DNA of 28,788 bases. Origin: JAAFHS01 sp031396505 (GTDB lineage: Bacteria > Pseudomonadota > Alphaproteobacteria > Rhodobacterales > Rhodobacteraceae). Below the pieces are notes generated by a model. That model saw only the letters and a program-made list of their open reading frames with translations, had not been told where the DNA came from and made no database searches. Location: positions 1 to 28,788 of the forward strand of contig JANNKX010000239.1 in the NCBI GenBank assembly GCA_031396505.1. Direction: 5' to 3'. Numbering within the stretch: position 1 is the first letter of the stretch; every line of letters starts with the position of its first letter. The position numbers and the translations under genes are program-made. Positions 1 to 7,639 of this stretch are shown here, in pieces.

Positions 1-27
1 GCGGCAGAAGTATCGCCGTAGAAAAGA

Positions 28-798
28 TCAGGAGGAGGCAGCCGTGCGCGCCGTCGCCATGTTACCCGACATCCACGCCCAGACCGCGGTGACGGCCGCG
101 CGTTCCTGATCAAGCGTGACATTCGTGAATGTGTTCTGGTCTGCCTGCGACCGCACGATCGCGCCACCGATCGGCCCCAACAGGACAGATGCCCCGGCAG
201 ACGCACCATGGCGTTCGGTCCCGCTCAGTTCCTCGACCCGGCCATTGGCCCCAGCCGTGGTCCACGGCGTGCCCCCCATCGCACCATGCGTGCCGTAAAA
301 GTGGCGCCGGGTCAGAACGCCCGACACGGCGGCGCGTGTTGCACAGTTGCCAAACATTTCGCGCGAACCGGCAGTGGGGTCACGCATCGCATGATAACAG
401 CGCGCCACGTTAGATGACACCGTATCGACATGCGAATTCGTCAGATCGGAACGGTCCACCGCATCAAATAACAGCATGGCATGCACGCCTATTTCGCTTT
501 GCTTTAGCTGATAGGCGATTTCGCAAACGGCCGCACCACCCCGGCTATATCCGCTTAGAAAGATGCGGTATGGCAAATTTGAACGCGTCGCTTGCGCGAC
601 CTGCTCACGGACCCAGCGCAAACCGGATGCCGCAAGGCCTGGCGTTTCGCTGCCCATCATGCCGGGCCCACGCAAATAGCCCGCCTTATGAAACACGCCG
701 CTGTTGTGAAAACGCTTGACGAAACTGTTGGTGAATTCGCGCGTGTATTCAGTATTGTCGCTCGGCCCAGAGCCGTCGATCCCCATAAAGATATCCAT
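28..798 (-). CDS. Small alpha/beta-hydrolase (DUF2235/Tle1-like), putative T6SS lipase effector
   Basis: 256 residues with no signal peptide or membrane segment. A nucleophile elbow GYSRG lies at residues 83-87 (Ser85). An acid candidate sits in LLFDAVDRS (Asp112), and a His candidate in GTHGAMGG (His171). The order Ser-Asp-His, and the resemblance of HGAMGG to the HxDVGGG motif of DUF2235/Tle1 hydrolases, suggest a compact member of that esterase/phospholipase group, although known Tle1 effectors are usually much longer. The ATG is preceded by GAGG six bases upstream, a good ribosome binding site. It is the last visible gene of the T6SS operon, 26 bp after tssH, where cargo genes often sit. 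Inference: an antibacterial or anti-host lipase delivered by the T6SS. No immunity gene is visible; it could lie to the left of the window. A housekeeping hydrolase cannot be excluded. Confidence 0.6.
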   Translation of the reverse strand: MDIFMGIDGSGPSDNTEYTREFTNSFVKRFHNSGVFHKAGYLRGPGMMGSETPGLAASGLRWVREQVAQATRSNLPYRIFLSGYSRGGAAVCEIAYQLKQSEIGVHAMLLFDAVDRSDLTNSHVDTVSSNVARCYHAMRDPTAGSREMFGNCATRAAVSGVLTRRHFYGTHGAMGGTPWTTAGANGRVEELSGTERHGASAGASVLLGPIGGAIVRSQADQNTFTNVTLDQERAAVTAVWAWMSGNMATARTAASS

Positions 799-824
799 GC
801 CTTACCTCAAAAAGAACCCTAAAT

Positions 825-3479
825 TTACCCGAATCGATAACCGATCCGGCCCTCATCCATCACCACATCAACGGAAGTCATCTTTTCGCCCGACACCATG
901 CGGCTAAGCACCTGGCGTGACAAATCAGGCAGAATTGAATTGGTGATAATATTATCGATCATCCGTCCCCCAGAATCGGGGTCACGGCATTGCTCAACGA
1001 TATGCGAAAGCACATCAGCGCCATAGGACAATTTTGCCCCATGCGCATCTTTCAAACGCTTGGCGACTGCGCCCAATTTCAGTTTTGTAATTCCACCCAG
1101 AACCTCAGTTCCCAAAGGAAAATATGGGATCGTCACGATCCGCCCCAAAAGCGCGGGCGGGAATACCTGTTGCAGCGGCGGCCGCAGTGCGGTTTCCACT
1201 TCTTCCGGGTTCGGCGTTACATTGCCTGCATCTGCCATATCCATGATGACCTCGGTACCCACATTTGACGTCAGCAGGATGACGCAGTTCTTGAAATTGA
1301 TCGGGCGACCATTGCCATCTTCCATAATGCCCTTATCGAACACCTGAAAGAACAGCTCATGCACATCGGGGTGGGCCTTTTCGATCTCGTCCAGCAACAC
1401 CACCGAATAGGGTTTGCGGCGCACGGCTTCGGTTAACCGGCCACCTTCGCCGTACCCGACATAACCGGGGGGCGCGCCTTTTAGAAGCGACACCGTATGC
1501 GCCTCTTGGAATTCGGACATGTTGATGGTGATAATATTCTGCTCACCGCCATAAATCGCCTCGGCCAGTGCAAGCGCCGTTTCGGTTTTCCCCACGCCAG
1601 ACGGGCCGCATAGCATGAACACGCCAATCGGTTTGTTCGGGTTGGACAGGCCCGCGCGGCTGGTCTCGATCCGCTTGGCGATCATCTTCAATCCGTGATC
1701 CTGCCCGATCACGCGTTCGCGCAGCGTATCGGACAGCTTCAGGATGGATTGCAGTTCATCCGCCACCATCCGGCCTGCGGGAATGCCCGTCCAGTCACTG
1801 ATGACGCTTGCCACGGCCTGTTCATCAACATGGGCATAGACCATCCGGTCATCCGGGTTGGTGCCGTCAAGCCGTGCCATTTCCGCCGTCATCTGGGCAC
1901 GGGCATCTTCGGGTGCCTCTTCCCCGATCATTGCCGTGCGTAGGCGCAGGATGTTGTCCACCAGTTCCTTTTCGGCGGTGTATTTCAGTTCGAATTCCGC
2001 CAGTTCGACACGCAGCGCCTCGGCCTGCTTTTCGGCCTCGGCGATGCGTTCGCTTGCATCCTCGCCAAGATCAGCCTGTGCCGCCTTGCCTGCGATTTCG
2101 GTTTCCAGCGCGGCAATACCTTCGCGCAGGTCCTGAATCTTGGCCGGTGTTGCCGCCTGTGAAATCGCCACTCGCGCGCACGCCGTGTCCAGCAGTGATA
2201 CCGCCTTGTCCGGCAACTGCCGCGATGGAATATAGCGCGCCGACAGATTTACCGCCGCGACAATCGCCGCATCCGAAATCCGCACCTTGTGGTGCTTTTC
2301 CATCGGGCCAAGAATTCCGCGCAGCATGTAGGCGCATTTCGTTGTATCGGGTTCATCCACGTTTACCGGTTGAAACCGCCGGGTTAGCGCCGGGTCTTTT
2401 TCAAAATACGTGCGGTACTCCGAAAACGTCGTGGCGCCGATGGTGCGCAGCGTACCACGCGCAAGAGCTGGTTTCAGCAGGTTTGCCGCATCACCCGTCC
2501 CTGCCGCATCACCCGTCCCTGCCGCCCCGCCTGCCCCGATGAGCGTATGCGCCTCGTCGATGAACAGGATGATCGGCGTCGGGCTGGCCTGCACTTCATC
2601 AATCACCGACCGCAGCCGTTGTTCAAATTCGCCTTTCATCGACGCGCCAGCCTGCATCGCCCCGATATCGAGCGCATGCAGGCGGATGCCTTTCAACGCA
2701 GGTGGCACATCGCCCGATGCAAGACGCTGGGCAAAGCCTTCGACGACGGCAGTTTTGCCCACCCCCGCCTCACCCGTCAGGATCGGGTTGTTCTGGCGGC
2801 GGCGCAGCAGGATGTCGATGATCTGCCGGATTTCGTCATCGCGGCCCACCACCTTGTCCATACGGCCCGATTCCGCCTCGGCTGTCATGTCCTGCGAGTA
2901 CCGCCCCAACGCGGTGCTGGCCGCCTTGCCCGATGCACCAGCCGTAGCCGCCGCCGCCGAACCTGATGTCAGGCCCGACCCATCCATCGGGCGCATGTCT
3001 TCTTCTTCGGACCCCGCCCACAGCACGCGGGCATCGCGGCTTATCTGATCAACGCTGATGTCGGCAAAGACGGCGGAATAGCGCAATAGATCACGTTTCA
3101 GATTCTTGTCGTTCAGCAGGGCCACGAGGGCGTGGCCGGTGCGAATTTGAACCTCGCCAAAGAACAGGCTGGCATAGGTCCAGCTGTGGTTCAGAACCGA
3201 TGACAGGCCTTCGGAGATACCGGGGCTTTCGGTCACGTTCTTGTCCAGGGCCGCCATCGCGCGATCCATGTCTTTCAACACGCGGCCACGGTCCAGTTTC
3301 AATTCATTAAGTGTGACCGAGATGTCCGAGTTCTGATTGGCGATCACATGAAACAGCCAATGGCAAACCTCAACGTTGCGGTTCTTTTCCCCGCGCGCTT
3401 GACGCATGCCTTGCAGAAAGGCGTCATAGCCAAGGCGGTTCATTTTTCCAGCGTATTTCTCGATATTGATTTCGGCCAT
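825..3479 (-). CDS. tssH: T6SS sheath-disassembly AAA+ ATPase TssH (ClpV)
   Basis: 884 residues, typical for ClpV. The Clp N domain spans about 1-150 and is expected to bind the N-terminal helix of contracted TssC. NBD1 has Walker A GEAGVGKT (236-243) and Walker B ILFIDEAH (Asp308/Glu309), with a pore-loop region around MKGEFEQR (281-288). A short coiled middle domain lies at about 445-535. NBD2 has Walker A GPSGVGKT (625-632) and Walker B VVLLDE (693-698), with GYVGYGEGG (672-680) as its pore loop. ClpV is a cytoplasmic hexamer that extracts and recycles TssB/TssC sheath after contraction. The gene starts 14 bp after tssG. An exact tandem duplication of AAGTGD lies 10-22 residues after Walker B of NBD1 (see findings). 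ClpB is less likely because of the operon context and the short middle domain. Confidence 0.96.
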   Translation of the reverse strand: MAEINIEKYAGKMNRLGYDAFLQGMRQARGEKNRNVEVCHWLFHVIANQNSDISVTLNELKLDRGRVLKDMDRAMAALDKNVTESPGISEGLSSVLNHSWTYASLFFGEVQIRTGHALVALLNDKNLKRDLLRYSAVFADISVDQISRDARVLWAGSEEEDMRPMDGSGLTSGSAAAATAGASGKAASTALGRYSQDMTAEAESGRMDKVVGRDDEIRQIIDILLRRRQNNPILTGEAGVGKTAVVEGFAQRLASGDVPPALKGIRLHALDIGAMQAGASMKGEFEQRLRSVIDEVQASPTPIILFIDEAHTLIGAGGAAGTGDAAGTGDAANLLKPALARGTLRTIGATTFSEYRTYFEKDPALTRRFQPVNVDEPDTTKCAYMLRGILGPMEKHHKVRISDAAIVAAVNLSARYIPSRQLPDKAVSLLDTACARVAISQAATPAKIQDLREGIAALETEIAGKAAQADLGEDASERIAEAEKQAEALRVELAEFELKYTAEKELVDNILRLRTAMIGEEAPEDARAQMTAEMARLDGTNPDDRMVYAHVDEQAVASVISDWTGIPAGRMVADELQSILKLSDTLRERVIGQDHGLKMIAKRIETSRAGLSNPNKPIGVFMLCGPSGVGKTETALALAEAIYGGEQNIITINMSEFQEAHTVSLLKGAPPGYVGYGEGGRLTEAVRRKPYSVVLLDEIEKAHPDVHELFFQVFDKGIMEDGNGRPINFKNCVILLTSNVGTEVIMDMADAGNVTPNPEEVETALRPPLQQVFPPALLGRIVTIPYFPLGTEVLGGITKLKLGAVAKRLKDAHGAKLSYGADVLSHIVEQCRDPDSGGRMIDNIITNSILPDLSRQVLSRMVSGEKMTSVDVVMDEGRIGYRFG
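2485..2520. repeat. 18-bp perfect tandem duplication inside tssH
   Basis: Two adjacent identical 18-bp units (2485-2502 and 2503-2520), followed by the first five bases of a third. In the protein they encode AAGTGD twice at residues 319-330, between Walker B and the next conserved helix of NBD1. The reading frame is kept because 18 is a multiple of three. Confidence 0.95.
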
Positions 3480-3493
3480 AATACGTATCCGAT

Positions 3494-4471
3494 CTATGCA
3501 GCTTCTGGTGTGTTCAATGGTAGGCTGTAGCTTGCGCCCGGAACAAGCCCCGTGCGATTAGCGGGCGGTGCCAGGCTTGCCATCCAGCCCAGTTCGGTTG
3601 ACTGACCCAGAACGGCGGCTGGCATTTCATGGCTGGGGATGGACAGCGCAACATCGACATCAACGCTGCGGCCGACGTACCAACGCACTAAGGCATGCAA
3701 GCGGGCATGCAGCGCACCACCGGGCAGAAGATCGCGGTATTCGCGCAGGGACCTTGTGCGCACAGTGACCCTGATTTTGTCATTCACGGTTGGCACGCGC
3801 GCACCGACATACATGTCGCGACCAAGCGTGCTGCCGATTTGCCCCAGACGATTGGTGTTGTCCGGCTCCAGCACCATCCAGGACAGTTGATGTTCATCGA
3901 TCCGCACATCAGCACCCAGATCAATCTCGATCATCTGCTCAAGCCGCTTGGGGCTGCGAATGCGGCCCATCGCAAGTGGAGCGAGGTAGATTTTGTTTAT
4001 ATCTGGCATCACATCACGGTTATGAAACGCGGGCGTGCCCATCCCCATTAACGCGCCGATGTAGTTCCGGAACCGGTCTGCCCCATCATGGTCGAATTGC
4101 GTGATCGCACGGACATCTGACCAGGAACGGAAGAATAGCTGCAAAAATCGTGTTGCAAACACATCAGTAAACGCGACAAAGGCCCGATCGCCGCGATCGA
4201 GCCAGCGTTTCACTTCTTCGGTAGTGTTTAGGGGAAGCGCGCCTTGCGGGCCGTAAAAGCCAAGAATGTTATTGCGCACCTCTGGCTTGTTTCCGATTGT
4301 AACATCCGAAATATCGGACACCGGAAAGGCCAGTGACGGGTCTTGACCGATGGTGACGATCTCTTCCTTCAGTGTCGTGTTCTTGCCAATGCGCGGGCGA
4401 CCCCTTGCCCCGCGCTCCATCACTCGCATCAGCGCCAGGTAGCCAAACTTGTCGGGCGGCAACTCGGTCAT
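3494..4471 (-). CDS. tssG: T6SS baseplate protein TssG
   Basis: 325 residues, the usual length for TssG (VasB/ImpH). It has the family N-terminal segment FGYLALMRVMER (about 9-20), the FYGPQGALP motif (73-81) that is a hallmark of the family, and an LTF/SW-type hydrophobic core (FLQLFFRSW). It forms the TssF2-TssG wedge of the baseplate onto which the Hcp tube and sheath assemble. Its ATG overlaps the tssF stop codon as ATGA (4468-4471), so translation is probably coupled to TssF, in line with a fixed TssF:TssG complex. The stop is TAG, 14 bp before tssH. Confidence 0.95.
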   Translation of the reverse strand: MTELPPDKFGYLALMRVMERGARGRPRIGKNTTLKEEIVTIGQDPSLAFPVSDISDVTIGNKPEVRNNILGFYGPQGALPLNTTEEVKRWLDRGDRAFVAFTDVFATRFLQLFFRSWSDVRAITQFDHDGADRFRNYIGALMGMGTPAFHNRDVMPDINKIYLAPLAMGRIRSPKRLEQMIEIDLGADVRIDEHQLSWMVLEPDNTNRLGQIGSTLGRDMYVGARVPTVNDKIRVTVRTRSLREYRDLLPGGALHARLHALVRWYVGRSVDVDVALSIPSHEMPAAVLGQSTELGWMASLAPPANRTGLVPGASYSLPLNTPEAA

Positions 4472-6402
4472 AGCAGGGGGCCAGTGCCGGTGCGGGGCGG
4501 AAAGGCCACGATTTGCCCGCGGTCTGATGACATGATCACAGTCTGGGTAAAGCTGTTGACCGACGCGTACTCGGCAAAAAACCGGTCCAGAACGGCCCCC
4601 AGTAGGATGATCCCGCTGCCCTCAAAAGCCGCATCATCCATTGTGACCTTCACCTCAATCCCGCGGGCGGCGTGATAGCCGTCGCCCCGCCGGATCGACC
4701 GGATGATCGGGCGCGTGACGACGCTGACAATGCCGCGCAATTGCGCCTCCGTTGTCGTGTCCAGCGGATCAACAAACAGCGACAGTATCTCGCGCAGCGC
4801 CTCGGCGACCTGTTTGCTGTCGCCCACATCCAGCGCGAAATGCGACATCGACAGATATGAAATCAGCCGCCAATAATTGTCACCCGCCGTCATGCGATGC
4901 GGGCCAATGCGTTCCAGTTCCGCCAGCGATTCGCGCGGGCGCGATGGCCCCGCCACACAGCCCAACGTTACCGTCACATCCTCGCACATGAAGAAATCAT
5001 CCGACCCCGACGCCAATGGCAGATCTTCGGGCAAATGCCTGTTCGAACACAAAGCCCGGATCTGCAGACGCTGTGCCCGCGCACTATTTTCCGCCTCGGG
5101 TTCATAAATCGTGATGAACGTTTCCGTTCCGCGATAGCGTTTGCTGGACCCGAACCGCCGTTCACGTTCTGTCAGACGCCGCAATTTGCGCCGCGTTGTA
5201 AAGTACAGCGCGTCACCGGGTTTGACCCCCTGTGGCGGCAGCCCATACAGCGGAAACACCGGCACGCGTGCCTGAACTGTCGCGTAGTGGGCGTGCACCG
5301 CCGTGATCGAGTGGATTTCGTAATGCGTAATCGGACTTGAATCGGGTGTCACCACGAATTCATGCCGTTTGTGATCAAGCCGGATCTGGCTTGCGGTTTC
5401 TTCGAACAGGTTTGTCGCCGCTGCCGTATTCAGACTGAAATCCTTGGCCGACAGCCGGGCTGCAAGATTTGCATTGCTGCTGCCAAATTCGAACACGATT
5501 TGTACGTCGCCTTTGGCAATCCGGCTTAGGAACGGGCGCAGCCCCGTGAGCCGGAAACCGAGAAACCGCCGCGGGAAGGCGAATGCCTCACGCAAACGCG
5601 CGAAGCCGGCGAATTCGCGACGGTCGCGGGGGAAAAGAGGATGATCACCATCAAGGCCGACTTGTTGGATCTGCGCCGGGTTCATACGCAAGAATACCGG
5701 ATCGCCATGCTTATCCAATGTGCGCAGCGACACACGTTTCAGATCGCAGAACAACTGTTCATAAAGGGCGACGGCGTCCGGCAAATCTGCGGTCAGATAG
5801 AACGGAAGATCGTCAACCATCACCTCGGACAGCGGCCCACCCTCTGTAGTCAGGCTGGCATCAAGCGGCCGTATCAGGCGCAAGACAAGCCCTGCGCGTG
5901 TTCCCGGAGCAATCTCTTTTTCACCAAGTGCCATAATGGGTGCCGGGCTCGGATGATAGGTCGCACCGGCCAAGGCAAGCGGCCAGATCGTCAATGGTTC
6001 ACACAGACGAAACCTGCAGCTTACCCGCTGGTCCGCATCGACGAACCGTGCATCCAAGTAAGAGCCGGGTTCAAAATGCATCCCCTCGACAAGATCCTTG
6101 TTCGCAAAGGGCGGATTTGCCGCGACAAGAACCGAAGATGGCGTCGGTGCAAGCGAATCAGGGAAAATTTGATTCAGCAATTCCGCACTGAACGTGCGAA
6201 ACTCTTCGTCCATCTTCAACTGAACGCGGGCCGCAAGAAAAGCTGATCCCTCCAAGAGGCCAGCCACTGCGGGATCAAGGTTTTCTTTGACCAGACCGCC
6301 CAGACGGTCAGCGATACCAGGATACTCACGCGCGAATTCGGCGGAGCGTTCGTAAAGCAGCGCCAGTTCACGGTTATAGCTGTCGCGAAACGCCTTTTTC
6401 AC
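4468..6402 (-). CDS. tssF: T6SS baseplate protein TssF
   Basis: 644 residues, close to the usual size of TssF (VasA/ImpG). The N-terminus carries the family pattern YNRELALLYERSAEFAREYP (9-28), then DPAVAGLLEGSAFLAARVQ and LLNQIFPDSLAPTPS, which are strongly conserved in TssF. It is the main structural subunit of the cytoplasmic baseplate wedge. The start codon is GTG at 6400-6402. It overlaps the tssE TGA as GTGA, and no other start in the neighbourhood keeps the conserved N-terminus, so coupling to tssE is likely. It overlaps tssG by four bases at its other end. Confidence 0.95.
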   Translation of the reverse strand: MKKAFRDSYNRELALLYERSAEFAREYPGIADRLGGLVKENLDPAVAGLLEGSAFLAARVQLKMDEEFRTFSAELLNQIFPDSLAPTPSSVLVAANPPFANKDLVEGMHFEPGSYLDARFVDADQRVSCRFRLCEPLTIWPLALAGATYHPSPAPIMALGEKEIAPGTRAGLVLRLIRPLDASLTTEGGPLSEVMVDDLPFYLTADLPDAVALYEQLFCDLKRVSLRTLDKHGDPVFLRMNPAQIQQVGLDGDHPLFPRDRREFAGFARLREAFAFPRRFLGFRLTGLRPFLSRIAKGDVQIVFEFGSSNANLAARLSAKDFSLNTAAATNLFEETASQIRLDHKRHEFVVTPDSSPITHYEIHSITAVHAHYATVQARVPVFPLYGLPPQGVKPGDALYFTTRRKLRRLTERERRFGSSKRYRGTETFITIYEPEAENSARAQRLQIRALCSNRHLPEDLPLASGSDDFFMCEDVTVTLGCVAGPSRPRESLAELERIGPHRMTAGDNYWRLISYLSMSHFALDVGDSKQVAEALREILSLFVDPLDTTTEAQLRGIVSVVTRPIIRSIRRGDGYHAARGIEVKVTMDDAAFEGSGIILLGAVLDRFFAEYASVNSFTQTVIMSSDRGQIVAFPPRTGTGPLL

Positions 6403-6983
6403 GTCTGTACCCGCAAACGTGTCATCTGAATTTTGCCCGCGCCCATATCAACCTCTGCCACAAAATCAAGTGGAACATCCACGGGGCTGGCAACCATGTC
6501 TGCGCTGATATCAAACGTGAGGCGTTGCGTAACAGATTCCGCATCGCGGTTGACGTGAATTTCGATTGTGCTGGCGATCAAGCGTGGTTCATGGCGGATA
6601 AGTGTATCGCGAATGAACCGCGACATTTCGCCGGTGGCAAAAGCCTTGTCTGACAGTGCCGACAGATCGCTGAAACCGAAATTTATGATAGACTTCTGGA
6701 TATAGGGATGGTCCGACAGGTCCACGATCGCGTCAAGGCTGATCGTGTTCATCAAACTTGCCATGTCATGCGAGAGATGACGGCGCAGCGTTTCTTCGTT
6801 GGTCCCTTCGCGGCGTTCCTTGCTACGCTGCGAAATTTCCCGGTCACCGTCCCGGTACACTGTCTTGCCATCCTTGCTGTCGCCCCGTTCGGCAGCCGCG
6901 CGGAATACATGCATCAAGGAAACCTGCTTGCGATCCCGCGGCGACCCGGAATCGGAAGACGCAGATTTATTGCGCTGGTTCAT
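6399..6983 (-). CDS. tssE: T6SS baseplate protein TssE (GPW/gp25 family)
   Basis: 194 residues from the ATG at 6983. A GTG 12 bases further upstream is in frame, but it sits inside the AAGGTG ribosome binding site that is nine bases from the ATG, so the ATG is preferred. The N-terminal 60 residues are polar and probably disordered. The gp25-like fold begins around the RRHLSHDMASLMNT segment and includes DLSDHPYIQKSIINFGFSDL. TssE is the T4 gp25 homologue that starts sheath polymerisation at the baseplate. It is separated from hcp by 108 bp containing a strong hairpin, and overlaps tssF by four bases. Confidence 0.93.
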   Translation of the reverse strand: MNQRNKSASSDSGSPRDRKQVSLMHVFRAAAERGDSKDGKTVYRDGDREISQRSKERREGTNEETLRRHLSHDMASLMNTISLDAIVDLSDHPYIQKSIINFGFSDLSALSDKAFATGEMSRFIRDTLIRHEPRLIASTIEIHVNRDAESVTQRLTFDISADMVASPVDVPLDFVAEVDMGAGKIQMTRLRVQT

Positions 6984-7054
6984 GGCAGCGGTCACCTTCG
7001 TGCCGACAGAAGAAAATTATCAAACGAATGAGGCACTTGCGCAGGGCAAAACGC

Positions 7055-7082
7055 CCGGTTGGCGGATTTCGCCGCCAACCGG
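7055..7082 (-). terminator. Strong stem-loop after hcp (attenuator or mRNA stabiliser)
   Basis: A perfect 11-bp inverted repeat (7055-7065 with 7072-7082) and six-base loop lies 9 nt downstream of the hcp stop in the transcript. A second small stem, GGGC-GTTTT-GCCC (7044-7056), overlaps its 3' arm by two bases. Only a TTTT run follows, so complete termination is unlikely. Partial termination or 3'-end protection of hcp mRNA fits better, since Hcp is needed in large excess over the TssE/F/G made downstream. Confidence 0.7.
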
Positions 7083-7091
7083 AATTCGTGA

Positions 7092-7589
7092 TCAGGACGA
7101 CCATGCCTCGTTCGCGGCAACGTCCCAGCCAGCAAGTGCTTCGGCACCGGCAACGCCGTTTGCCTCTTGCAGGGTGTAGGTGATTTCGAACTTGCGGAAG
7201 TTCAGAACCAGGCTTTCCACGATCCGGTCAAGACCGTCCTTAGAGCCGCCCGTGTCGTAACGGGTCACCATGATGTGTGCGATCTTGATCTTGAAGTATT
7301 CAACCGGCGCAGTGCCGCCCGATTTGCGCACGGTCAACAAGCCGGTGTCGATGTGGGTACCATCGGCGCACTTCTTGATCAGGTCGTTTGACGACAGGTC
7401 AACGTACTTGGTCACGTTCAGGTTGCCGACGTCAACTTTACCGCCGCCGCCGCCTGCACCCATGTGGGTTGTGCCGCTGTTGGACATTGACCACGACCAG
7501 GACAAAATGTCGATTTTGTCCTTGTGAATAGCGTCTTGTGATTCACCTTTGATGTTGTTGGAAAGTTCCAGAAAAATATCTACGGCCAT
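7092..7589 (-). CDS. hcp: T6SS inner tube protein Hcp (TssD)
   Basis: 165 residues, the usual size. It begins MAVDIFLELSNNIKGESQD, the canonical Hcp start (family pattern 'IKGES'), and continues with HKDKIDILSWSW and, later, VTRYDTGGSKDGLDRIVESL, all typical Hcp strands. Hcp hexamers stack into the tube that is propelled by the sheath and can also carry effectors. A glycine-rich stretch at about 44-50 (GAGGGGG) lies in the extended loop used in hexamer stacking. AGGAG eight bases before the ATG is the strongest ribosome binding site in the operon. A stem-loop after the stop supports separately elevated expression. Confidence 0.97.
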   Translation of the reverse strand: MAVDIFLELSNNIKGESQDAIHKDKIDILSWSWSMSNSGTTHMGAGGGGGKVDVGNLNVTKYVDLSSNDLIKKCADGTHIDTGLLTVRKSGGTAPVEYFKIKIAHIMVTRYDTGGSKDGLDRIVESLVLNFRKFEITYTLQEANGVAGAEALAGWDVAANEAWSS

Positions 7590-7639
7590 ATCTTCGCTCC
7601 TTGTTACAGTATGGCAAGTTCAACAGATTTTCGGCGGTC

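Noticed and set aside
1808..3048. Plus-strand open frames of 212-244 codons opposite tssH
   Set aside because: Proline/arginine/serine-rich shadows of the ClpV coding strand, with no motif and no ribosome binding site.
825..3479. Assignment of the large ATPase as the chaperone ClpB
   Set aside because: The middle domain is short, and the gene is embedded between tssG and a cargo-like gene in a T6SS operon, which fits ClpV.
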